Assembly: GCA_038317375.1 (NCBI GenBank)
Contig: JBBQBM010000020.1
Location: 1-12,708 of the forward strand
Length of the DNA stretch: 12,708 bases
Origin: JBBQBM01 sp038317375
GTDB taxonomy: Bacteria; Patescibacteriota; Saccharimonadia; Saccharimonadales; JAGQMS01
Direction: 5' to 3'
Below, piece by piece: positions 1 to 4,602 of this stretch (the first letter of the stretch is position 1; every line of letters starts with the position of its first letter). Under the pieces are notes generated by a model. That model ran no database searches. It worked only from the letters and a program-made list of their open reading frames with translations, and had not been told where the DNA came from. The position numbers and the translations under genes are program-made.

Positions 1-218
1 GCTCTATACAGGCTAATCATCAGTTTGGCCTCAGAAAGGGGTTCTAGAGCCCCAGACCTTTTCAAAACCCTGACACTCGCCTCTAAGTCAGCCTTCTCAA
101 TAGTGGTAAAGATTCTATCACAGCCATAGCAGTGGCGCCTCCGCCAGACTCCGTTAGTGCGTTTTTGAGGGCGAGAATTGATAACCTCAGTGTCTTTGCT
201 ACAAAATGGGCAAACCAT
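1..218 (-). CDS. nrdR: NrdR transcriptional repressor, N-terminal part (cut by window edge)
   Basis: NrdR represses ribonucleotide reductase genes in response to nucleotide (dATP/ATP) status. Reading the minus strand from ATG at 218 gives 72 codons, starting MVCPFCSKDTEVINSRP. The four zinc-ribbon cysteines are C3, C6, C30 and C33, with the family's Arg-rich strand (WRRRHCYGC, from W25) between the pairs and FTTIE at 37-41. The start of the ATP-cone follows from about residue 46 (SVRVLKRSGALEPLSEAKL). The C-terminal half of the ATP-cone lies outside the window. A GGGAG Shine-Dalgarno-like motif sits 6 nt before the ATG, inside the 35-nt direct repeat that starts at 221. I found no NrdR-box palindrome upstream. 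Family assignment is confident; completeness cannot be judged. Confidence 0.9.
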   Translation of the reverse strand, partial: MVCPFCSKDTEVINSRPQKRTNGVWRRRHCYGCDRIFTTIEKADLEASVRVLKRSGALEPLSEAKLMISLYR

Positions 219-220
219 CA

Positions 221-255
221 GTCGCTCCCTTTGGTCGCTACAATTGTCAATTGGC
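221..255. repeat. 35-nt direct repeat, copy 1
   Basis: Begins with GTCGCTCCCTTTGGTCGCT and ends CAATTGGC. It matches 376-410 at all but three positions. On the minus strand it supplies the purine-rich GGGAG just upstream of the nrdR start. The 19-nt head itself carries GTCGCT twice. A weaker third relative (GACGGACCCTTTTGGTC) lies at about 579-595. Confidence 0.85.
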
Positions 256-430
256 ATGTGTCATGTGACAAAAATTTAGCATGTAGCATGTAGCAATTAG
301 AACTAGTTAATCTGTTACATGATACTTGTAACATTTTTGATACATGTGAATTGATACATGGAACATCGAACACTAGTCGCTCCCTTTGGTCGCTTCAATT
401 AGCAATTGGCGATTAGCGATTAGCAAAAAA
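231..430. other. Intergenic degenerate microrepeat region
   Basis: About 200 nt of low-complexity sequence built from 6-9 nt words that recur with small changes: TAGCATG, TAGCAATTAG, GATACATG, CATGTGTCATGTG and GATTAGCGATTAGC. Several are near-palindromic (AACTAGTT, CAATTGTCAATTG), so left and right halves are partly complementary. No coding frame with family resemblance was found. The rest of the gene-free stretch from 431 to 498 shows nothing recognisable. Confidence 0.6.
376..410. repeat. 35-nt direct repeat, copy 2
   Basis: Second copy of the element at 221-255, 155 nt downstream and in the same orientation. It shares the GTCGCTCCCTTTGGTCGCT head and the CAATTGGC tail. It is followed by GATTAGCGATTAGC microrepeats. 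Confidence 0.85.
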
Positions 431-498
431 GTAGCAATGAGGGATTTTAACGTAACCATGGCTACATGTTGTCATTACGCTATCAAAAATACAAGTGT

Positions 499-528
499 AA
501 AAAAGGCGCTTCCTTGTGGGGAAACGCC
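499..528 (-). terminator. Rho-independent terminator after the 554-667 small gene
   Basis: On the minus strand the stem GGCGTTTCC / GGAAGCGCC (one mismatch, 6-nt loop) is followed by six Ts (plus-strand A-run 499-504). It lies 25 nt after the stop of the small minus-strand ORF and has no other obvious gene to serve. This is one of the arguments that the ORF is transcribed. Confidence 0.75.
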
Positions 529-553
529 AGATTTACTAAATTTCTCACCCTGA

Positions 554-667
554 TTAGCTATTGGCCGATTGGCGGAGGCGACGGACCCTTTTGGTCATAA
601 CCTTCTCTGATGGCAGCTCTTCAAAGAAAAGCGCGAACTCGGCTAAAGCTTGTTTTTGGTTACCCAA
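554..667 (-). CDS. Candidate small protein, 37 aa, function unknown
   Basis: Reading from TTG at 667 to TAA at 554-556 gives a 37-residue peptide that begins MGNQKQALAEFALFFEELPS and ends RVRRLRQSANS. The N-terminal part could form an acidic amphipathic helix (ALAEFALFFEEL); the C-terminus is strongly basic. GAGG lies 9 nt before the TTG. A promoter with 17-nt spacing lies further upstream (694-722) and a Rho-independent terminator lies downstream (499-528), so the ORF has a full transcription unit. Against it: the start is TTG, I recognise no family, and the last dozen codons overlap a degenerate relative of the 221/376 repeat (GACCAAAAGGGTC on the minus strand). It could be a real small gene or a short RNA with a fortuitous frame. 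Confidence 0.45.
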   Translation of the reverse strand: MGNQKQALAEFALFFEELPSEKVMTKRVRRLRQSANS

Positions 668-693
668 ATTTCAGAACCTCGTTTAACTCGCTT

Positions 694-722
694 ATGATAA
701 CACTTCAAACCTAAAAAAGCAA
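694..722 (-). promoter_or_regulatory. Promoter for the small minus-strand gene
   Basis: On the minus strand TTGCTT (plus 717-722) and TATCAT (plus 694-699) are separated by exactly 17 nt. Transcription would begin near 687, leaving about 20 nt of leader that contains GAGG before the TTG at 667. It is back to back with the tgt -10 box at 732-737. Confidence 0.6.
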
Positions 723-728
723 TAGCTA

Positions 729-737
729 TGGTATTAT
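729..737 (+). promoter_or_regulatory. Extended -10 promoter of tgt
   Basis: TG-G-TATTAT, with the hexamer at 732-737, ends 9 nt before the tgt ATG. No Shine-Dalgarno sequence lies in between. The predicted transcription start falls on or within about 3 nt of the ATG, so the message is probably leaderless. No convincing -35 was seen, as expected for an extended -10. Confidence 0.6.
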
Positions 738-746
738 TTACCTCTG

Positions 747-1832
747 ATGGCAAAGATGTTTGAAGAATTAGGCAAAATCGGCAAATACGGCCGTCATGGT
801 TATTTTACGACGCGCCGCGGGCGGGTATATACCCCGACGTTTATGCCGGACGGCACCCGCGGGGTAGTCAAAAGTCTATTGCCGGATCAAGTGGCATCAA
901 CTGGCGTGCAGGTTGTGCTGGCCAATACGTATCATTTACATCTGGCGCCGGGCGAAAAAGTCATTAAAAAGCTTGGTGGTTTGCATGCTTTTGGTGGTTG
1001 GCAGGGGCCGATCTTAACCGACTCTGGCGGCTTCCAGGTCTTTTCGCTCGGCAAGTTCACTAAAGTAAGCGAAGAAGGCGTGACATTTAAGCACCCCATA
1101 ACTGGAGAGAAACGGCTAATCACCCCAGAAAGCTCTATTAGGGTTCAGCTAGATTTAGGGGCAGACATGTTAGTGGCTTTCGACCACTTGATCGGGCTAG
1201 ATAAGAGCAAGCCTGAGGATGTTTTAGACGCATTTGAGCGGACTCATCGTTGGCTCGACCGTTGCACAAAGGAATTCAACCGTCTAACAAAGAGCATGAA
1301 ACCCAGCGACAGACCAATGTTATTCGGTGTTGTGCAAGGCGGACTGGACTTAGATTTGCGGAAAAAAAGTCTCGAACTTGTGAAGGCTAGTGACGTTGGC
1401 GGTATCGCCATCGGCGGGCTGTCGGTTGGCGAGGGCCAGAAGGCGATGTTTAAGGTGTTGTCGGCTCTGGCGCCTCTTCACGACCCTTCGAGGCCGAGGT
1501 TCTTGCTCGGTGTTGGCGAGCCGGCCGATCTGCGCTTTGCCTACGAGCACGGCATCGACATGGCCGATTGCGTTCTACCTACTAGAAATGCTCGCCATGC
1601 GACGGTCTTCGTATCGGGCGACAAGAAGATGCACCTAACAAACTCCAAGTTCATAAGCGACCCTAATCCCATAGAGGAAGACTGCGACTGTTTTGCGTGC
1701 GCCAGTGGCTACTCCAGAGCCTTCCTGCGCCATCAGTTCAAGGTTAACGAGCCGGTGGCTGGTAGTTTGTGCAGTATTCATAACCTGCGCTACCTCGAGC
1801 GCATCTGTGAGCAGTATCGGGTTGCCAAATAG
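747..1832 (+). CDS. tgt: Queuine/preQ1 tRNA-guanine transglycosylase (TGT)
   Basis: Exchanges G34 for a 7-deazaguanine base in tRNAs with GUN anticodons, the base-insertion step of queuosine formation; cytosolic. The 361 residues are the usual TGT length and cover the whole TIM barrel. DSGGFQVFSL at 92-101 supplies the general-acid Asp (D92). The nucleophile Asp is D274 in GIDMADCVLPTRNARH. The zinc site is C313, C315, C318 and H345 (CDCFAC and later SIHNLRY). The GGLSVGE loop is at 223-229. One oddity: the bacterial DEC motif that gates preQ1 binding reads DHL at 146-148, so the usual Cys is Leu. ATG at 747 is chosen because it follows the -10 box at leaderless spacing. The gene stands alone and is followed by a structured repeat and tRNA-Val. 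No queuosine biosynthesis gene is visible nearby, so salvage is likely. Confidence 0.96.
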   Translation: MAKMFEELGKIGKYGRHGYFTTRRGRVYTPTFMPDGTRGVVKSLLPDQVASTGVQVVLANTYHLHLAPGEKVIKKLGGLHAFGGWQGPILTDSGGFQVFSLGKFTKVSEEGVTFKHPITGEKRLITPESSIRVQLDLGADMLVAFDHLIGLDKSKPEDVLDAFERTHRWLDRCTKEFNRLTKSMKPSDRPMLFGVVQGGLDLDLRKKSLELVKASDVGGIAIGGLSVGEGQKAMFKVLSALAPLHDPSRPRFLLGVGEPADLRFAYEHGIDMADCVLPTRNARHATVFVSGDKKMHLTNSKFISDPNPIEEDCDCFACASGYSRAFLRHQFKVNEPVAGSLCSIHNLRYLERICEQYRVAK

Positions 1833-1876
1833 TCGGCTGTAGAGTATAGTCTCATCTGTTATTTGGGGGCGATTAG

Positions 1877-1971
1877 CTCATTTGTGAGAACAGCCTGTGG
1901 TTGTTTGCAAGAGAATCTTTCAGGATGTACTTGTTACATGCATGAAAGTTCTGTGGGCGGGCGAAGCTTGC
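1877..1971 (+). repeat. Structured repeat element, left copy (upstream of tRNA-Val)
   Basis: A run of small hairpins related to 2142-2245. They are CTCA-TTTG-TGAG (1877-1888); AACAGCC-TGT-GGTTGTT (1889-1905, one G-U pair); then single-stranded TGCAAG (1906-1911) and GAATCTT; then CTTTCA (1917-1922) pairing with TGAAAG (1943-1948) around an inner ATGTA-CTTGT-TACAT hairpin (1925-1939); and finally GGCGA-AGC-TTGCC (1959-1971). Loops and linkers (CCTGTGG, TGCAAG, ACTTGTT) match the right copy, while stem sequences differ yet remain paired. It lies between the tgt stop and the tRNA promoter. Whether it acts as RNA or DNA is not known. Confidence 0.6.
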
Positions 1972-1993
1972 CAGAGCGACCTGAGTAACAAGG

Positions 1994-1999
1994 TAAACT
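1994..1999 (+). promoter_or_regulatory. Possible -10 box of tRNA-Val
   Basis: TAAACT ends 8 nt before the first base of the tRNA, the spacing expected if transcription starts at or just before the mature 5' end. No good -35 is seen at 16-18 nt, so the call is tentative; read-through from tgt is the alternative. Confidence 0.35.
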
Positions 2000-2007
2000 G
2001 TTTTTAT

Positions 2008-2084
2008 GGGCACATAGCTCAGTTGGCTAGAGCACCTCATTGACGTTGAGGGGGTCGGGGGTTCAAATCCCTCTGTGCCCACCA
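2008..2084 (+). tRNA. tRNA-Val (anticodon GAC)
   Basis: A complete cloverleaf of 77 nt including an encoded CCA (2082-2084). The acceptor stem is GGGCACA (2008-2014) with TGTGCCC (2074-2080). The D arm is GCTC/GAGC with GG in its loop. The anticodon arm is CCTCA-TTGACGT-TGAGG, placing GAC at 34-36. The variable loop is GGGTC. The T arm is GGGGG-TTCAAAT-CCCTC with one G-U pair. The discriminator is A (2081). A35, C36 and A73 agree with valine identity. The last 20 nt plus four flanking bases are repeated exactly at 2249-2272. Confidence 0.95.
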
Positions 2085-2088
2085 AACA
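2065..2088 (+). repeat. tRNA 3'-end direct repeat, copy 1 (inside tRNA-Val; attL-like)
   Basis: 24 nt from the T loop of tRNA-Val through CCA and four bases beyond (AAACA after CC). Identical to 2249-2272, 184 nt downstream. Duplicated tRNA 3' ends are the usual footprint of tyrosine-recombinase integration, but no integrase lies between the copies. Confidence 0.85.
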
Positions 2089-2092
2089 AACG

Positions 2093-2116
2093 GTCCTATC
2101 ATCGATAGGACTTTTT
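2093..2116 (+). terminator. Rho-independent terminator of tRNA-Val
   Basis: GTCCTATC-ATC-GATAGGAC, a perfect 8-bp stem with a 3-nt loop, is followed by TTTTTGTTT. It begins 9 nt after the CCA of the tRNA and lies inside the interval bounded by the duplicated tRNA ends. Confidence 0.85.
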
Positions 2117-2141
2117 GTTTGGTCAGCCCGGTTTGAACTTC

Positions 2142-2245
2142 CGGCCCAAAAGGTCGGGGTGAGGAATGCCTGTGGCATTCTGCAAGGAAATCTTCCGCTG
2201 GCAACTTGTTGCCTGACGCGAAGTTTCGGGTCCGCCAAAGGCGGA
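2142..2245 (+). repeat. Structured repeat element, right copy
   Basis: Diverged copy of 1877-1971. The hairpins in order are CGGCC-CAAAA-GGTCG (about 2142-2156); GAATGCC-TGT-GGCATTC (2164-2180, perfect 7 bp); linker TGCAAGGAAAT (2181-2191); CTTCCGC (2192-2198) pairing with GCGAAG (2218-2223) around GGCAAC-TT-GTTGCC (2200-2213); and TCCGCC-AAA-GGCGGA (2231-2245). Nearly every stem has changed relative to the left copy on both strands, which points to selection on structure. The last stem ends 3 nt before the copied tRNA 3' end. Confidence 0.6.
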
Positions 2246-2248
2246 TCA

Positions 2249-2272
2249 AAATCCCTCTGTGCCCACCAAACA
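2249..2272 (+). repeat. tRNA 3'-end direct repeat, copy 2 (orphan fragment; attR-like)
   Basis: Exact 24-nt copy of 2065-2088: half of a T arm, the acceptor 3' strand, CCA and following bases, without the rest of a tRNA. It cannot fold as a tRNA. It follows the right structured repeat by 3 nt and is itself followed by the DnaA-box-like pair. Confidence 0.85.
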
Positions 2273-2273
2273 G

Positions 2274-2293
2274 TTATCAACAGATGTGGATAA
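2274..2293. promoter_or_regulatory. Inverted pair of DnaA-box-like sites
   Basis: TGTGGATAA at 2285-2293 is the exact complement of the classical DnaA box TTATCCACA. TTATCAACA at 2274-2282 is a one-mismatch box in the opposite orientation, separated by 2 nt. They lie just upstream of the candidate promoters for the 6S-like RNA. Two sites are too few for an origin; a regulatory role or chance is more likely. Confidence 0.4.
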
Positions 2294-2301
2294 GCGGGCA
2301 G

Positions 2302-2338
2302 TATTATACTAGTATTAAACGGCTAGTATCGGTATGAT
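2302..2338 (+). promoter_or_regulatory. Candidate promoter region of the 6S-like RNA
   Basis: Two possible -10 hexamers are present, TATTAT at 2302-2307 (overlapping TATACT 2305-2310) and TATGAT at 2333-2338. Neither has a clear -35. The first overlaps the perfect palindrome ATACTAGTAT, and CTAGTAT is repeated 13 nt later, so an operator is possible. TATGAT would start transcription near 2345, about 30 nt before the closing stem of the RNA. Confidence 0.35.
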
Positions 2339-2344
2339 AGTCAC

Positions 2345-2587
2345 TAGGTGCAGTTTTGGGAGTTAGTTTTTAGGCTCGACTCGCACAGAATCCTTGTCAT
2401 TTTAGAACCACCAGAAAAGCCCAGAACATATCTTTCTGTCGTCAAAGTACCTACTGGTACGCTTCGACAGAGAAAATAAGTTCTGAATCTTCTCTGGATG
2501 ATCCTAAAGCTAACGAGGTTCTGCGTGAGTCGAGCAACTGCTCCAAGAAAACATCGTGCTTCTTTGCGAGAAGGCACGATGTTTTTA
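2345..2587 (+). ncRNA. ssrS: Candidate 6S RNA (long rod with central bubble)
   Basis: 6S RNA mimics an open promoter and sequesters the RNA polymerase housekeeping holoenzyme. A 17-position closing stem pairs 2374-2390 with 2519-2535 (one A-C mismatch, one G-U). It is followed by a large two-sided bubble (2391-2421 and 2486-2518). Then come CAGAAC/GTTCTG (2422-2427 with 2480-2485), TCTGTCG/CGACAGA (2435-2441 with 2465-2471) and the apical hairpin GTACC-TACT-GGTAC (2447-2460). The core of about 162 nt, the single rod and the central bubble match the 6S plan. A strong terminator follows. No protein frame here looks real. SRP RNA was considered, but its conserved apical motif is absent. The identity rests on architecture only. 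Confidence 0.5.
2548..2587 (+). terminator. Rho-independent terminator after the 6S-like RNA
   Basis: ACATCGTGC (2551-2559) pairs with GCACGATGT (2574-2582). TTCT/AGAA continues the stem after a bulged G at 2573, with a 5-nt loop, and TTTTT follows at 2582-2586. The complementary strand also ends in a short T-run, so it might act in both directions. Confidence 0.85.
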
Positions 2588-2588
2588 T

Positions 2589-2666
2589 AATTCGCGTTTT
2601 TTACGATCTTTAGATCGGGGGAGGTACGCGGTAGCGTATCAGCGAGCAAAGCTCGTAACGCGAATT
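2589..2666. other. Cloverleaf-forming sequence upstream of thrS
   Basis: A perfect 10-bp outer stem, AATTCGCGTT (2589-2598) with AACGCGAATT (2657-2666), encloses three perfect small hairpins: CGATCT-TT-AGATCG (2604-2617), TACGC-GGTA-GCGTA (2625-2638) and CGAGC-AAA-GCTCG (2643-2655). It begins 2 nt after the terminator T-run of the 6S-like RNA. It could be a structured RNA, a folding DNA element such as a palindromic mobile sequence, or a regulatory leader of thrS. I do not recognise a named family. Confidence 0.6.
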
Positions 2667-2668
2667 TC

Positions 2669-2699
2669 CAGCAATTGCGACTACAAACCGCGATTGCTG
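2669..2699. other. 11-bp hairpin upstream of thrS
   Basis: CAGCAATTGCG (2669-2679) pairs with CGCGATTGCTG (2689-2699), with one G-T wobble and a 9-nt loop ACTACAAAC. It lies 2 nt after the cloverleaf and 43 nt before the thrS ATG. It has no T-run on either side, so it does not look like a terminator. Confidence 0.6.
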
Positions 2700-2726
2700 A
2701 TTTAGGGGGTAAACATCTGTTGAAAG

Positions 2727-2735
2727 TGATATTAT
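2727..2735 (+). promoter_or_regulatory. Extended -10 promoter of thrS
   Basis: TG-A-TATTAT (hexamer 2730-2735) ends 7 nt before the thrS ATG at 2743. Transcription should therefore start on or next to the A of the start codon, and no Shine-Dalgarno sequence is present. If this is the only promoter, the structures at 2589-2699 are not in the thrS mRNA. Confidence 0.65.
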
Positions 2736-2742
2736 TAACAGT

Positions 2743-4602
2743 ATGAACAAGGGAGAAGACAACCAATTGGCTGCGATGCGCCATAGTCTGGCGCACATCA
2801 TGGCTGCAGCTGTTTCGCACCTCTGGCCAAAGGCTCGATTCGGGGTTGGTCCAGTGGTCGAGAACGGCTTTTATTATGATATCGACGTGCCAGGAGTGGC
2901 TATTTCGGAGGAGGACTTCCCGAAGATCGAGGCCGAAATGCGCAAAATCATCTCTGAAAAGCAGGTTTTCGAGCATTCCACAAAGCCAATCGACGAAGCG
3001 CTAGGCTGGGCCAAAGCTTCGCGTCAGCCTTATAAAGAAGAACTGCTTAATGATCTCCAGCGAGCTGGGACAACTCTGGCTAGCGATCTTAACCCCGACG
3101 AACTAGGCACAATCAGTGGCGGTGAAGCTAAGGCCAGCGAAGCTTCTTTTTATACCAACGGTGATTTTATGGATCTTTGCCGTGGGCCACATGTCAAAGA
3201 CACTGGCTCGGTTGGTGAGTTCAAGCTAATGCGCGTGGCCGGAGCATATTGGCGAGGCAAAGACACCAACCCTCAGATGCAGCGGCTTTATGGCGTGGCG
3301 TTTGAGACCAAAAAGGAGCTGGCTCGGCATCTGTTAATGCTAGAAGAAGCCAAAAAACGCGACCACCGCAAGCTCGGCCAGGAGTTAGATCTATTTACCT
3401 TTTCCGACCTAGTTGGCCAAGGGCTGCCACTGTGGACACCTAGAGGCACTATTCTCCGCACCGAGCTTGACCGTTTTGTGCAGGAAATGCGCGACGAAGT
3501 TGGCTTTATGGCCGTCACCGTGCCGCACATTACCAAAAAAGATCTTTATGAAAAGAGTGGGCATTGGTCGAAGTTTAGCAGTGAGCTATTCAAGATCATC
3601 ACCCGCGAGGGCCACGAGTTTGCCATGAAGCCAATGAACTGCCCGCACCATACCCAGATTTATGATTCAAAACAGAGAAGTTACCGCGATTTGCCGATTC
3701 GCTACCGCGAAACAACGATGGTTTACCGCGACGAACAATCTGGCGAGCTAGGTGGCTTGTCGCGGGTTAGGGCTATTACTCAAGATGACGCCCACGTTTT
3801 TTGCCGTTATTCGCAGGTCGAGTCTGAGGTGATGTCGCTTTGGGACATTGTCGAGAAGTTTTATTCGGCCGTTGGTATACCTCTGCGCCTCAGACTAAGT
3901 TTGCATGACCCGGCTAAAAAAGCCGACTATATGGGCACCGACAAGCAGTGGAAGGATGTCGAGGCGACTCTACGGAAGATTGTTCAGTCTAGAATTGGTA
4001 ATGATTTTGAGGAAGTGCCTGGCGACGCAGCATTTTATGGGCCGAAGCTTGATTTTATGGGCAAGGACGCTCTTGGGCGCGAGCATCAGGTAGCAACTAT
4101 TCAGTTCGACTTCAACCAGCCGGAAGGCTTCGATCTAAACTGCATCGACGAGAATGGCGGCAAAGAGCGAATCGCTATGGTGCACTGTGCTGTGATGGGT
4201 TCAATCGAGAGATTCCTGGCAGTTTATATCGAGCATACTGCCGGGCGATTCCCAGTTTGGTTGGCACCAGAACAAATACGGATCGTTACTCCGAACCAAG
4301 ATGAAAAAGTCGTAGAGTTCGCCGCAAAGATCGCAGAAGAGGCGAGAGCTAAGTATGGGCTAAGGGTTAGTTTGGACACAATGAATGAGTCGGTTGGCAA
4401 GAAAATCCGTGAGTCAGAAATGCAAAAAATACCGTACTTAATCGTGGTTGGGGCTAAAGAATTAGAGTCTGGAATGTTAGTGCCAAGAGTGCGCGCTGAT
4501 ATGCGAGTCAAAGAAGGCGACGCAGAGCCAATAAAAGTCGACAACTTCCTCCATAGCGTCGCCAACGAAGCCAAATCCCGCGTTTCGCATTCAAGTTTAT
4601 GA
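2743..4602 (+). CDS. thrS: Threonyl-tRNA synthetase lacking the TGS domain
   Basis: Charges tRNA-Thr; class II synthetase with a proofreading domain that hydrolyses Ser-tRNA-Thr. The 619 residues start directly in the editing domain: HSLAH at 14-18 and CRGPH at 146-150 carry its conserved His/Cys residues. Catalytic motif 2 is at 320-343 (RYRETTMVYRDE). The zinc ligands are C300 (MNCPHH), H351 (DDAHVF) and H481. Motif 3 is GSIER at 486-490, where the usual HRA before it reads HCA (C482). A C-terminal anticodon-binding domain follows from about 507. The N-terminal TGS domain of about 60 residues found in E. coli ThrRS is absent, and the ATG is fixed by the -10 box 7 nt upstream. First gene of a four-gene run; its TGA overlaps the next ATG. 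Confidence 0.97.
   Translation: MNKGEDNQLAAMRHSLAHIMAAAVSHLWPKARFGVGPVVENGFYYDIDVPGVAISEEDFPKIEAEMRKIISEKQVFEHSTKPIDEALGWAKASRQPYKEELLNDLQRAGTTLASDLNPDELGTISGGEAKASEASFYTNGDFMDLCRGPHVKDTGSVGEFKLMRVAGAYWRGKDTNPQMQRLYGVAFETKKELARHLLMLEEAKKRDHRKLGQELDLFTFSDLVGQGLPLWTPRGTILRTELDRFVQEMRDEVGFMAVTVPHITKKDLYEKSGHWSKFSSELFKIITREGHEFAMKPMNCPHHTQIYDSKQRSYRDLPIRYRETTMVYRDEQSGELGGLSRVRAITQDDAHVFCRYSQVESEVMSLWDIVEKFYSAVGIPLRLRLSLHDPAKKADYMGTDKQWKDVEATLRKIVQSRIGNDFEEVPGDAAFYGPKLDFMGKDALGREHQVATIQFDFNQPEGFDLNCIDENGGKERIAMVHCAVMGSIERFLAVYIEHTAGRFPVWLAPEQIRIVTPNQDEKVVEFAAKIAEEARAKYGLRVSLDTMNESVGKKIRESEMQKIPYLIVVGAKELESGMLVPRVRADMRVKEGDAEPIKVDNFLHSVANEAKSRVSHSSL

Noticed and set aside
376..410. Short minus-strand gene starting with GTG just after repeat copy 2
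   Set aside because: The frame stays open for about 150 nt through microrepeats only because of their composition and ends inside repeat copy 1; the peptide looks random.
231..430. CRISPR array in the microrepeat region
   Set aside because: Repeats are 6-9 nt, degenerate and without regular unique spacers; the 35-nt repeat occurs only twice and no cas gene is present.
2274..2293. Replication origin
   Set aside because: Only two DnaA-box-like sites, with no dnaA/dnaN genes and no cluster of further boxes.
2374..2535. SRP (4.5S) RNA or RNase P RNA instead of 6S
   Set aside because: The conserved SRP apical motif and the conserved P-RNA segments are absent; the rod with a single large central bubble fits 6S better.
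2611..2640. T-box riboswitch for thrS, suggested by GGGGGAGGTACGCGG
   Set aside because: Resembles the T-box only loosely, lacks the TGGN that pairs with the tRNA CCA end, has no specifier stem and has no terminator between it and thrS.
1873..2976. Several open frames across the tRNA and the non-coding stretch (for example minus 1873-2280, plus 2075-2293, minus 2344-2976)
   Set aside because: They run through the tRNA, its terminator, the hairpin repeats, the 6S-like rod or thrS, have no ribosome binding site at sensible spacing and show no family-like sequence.
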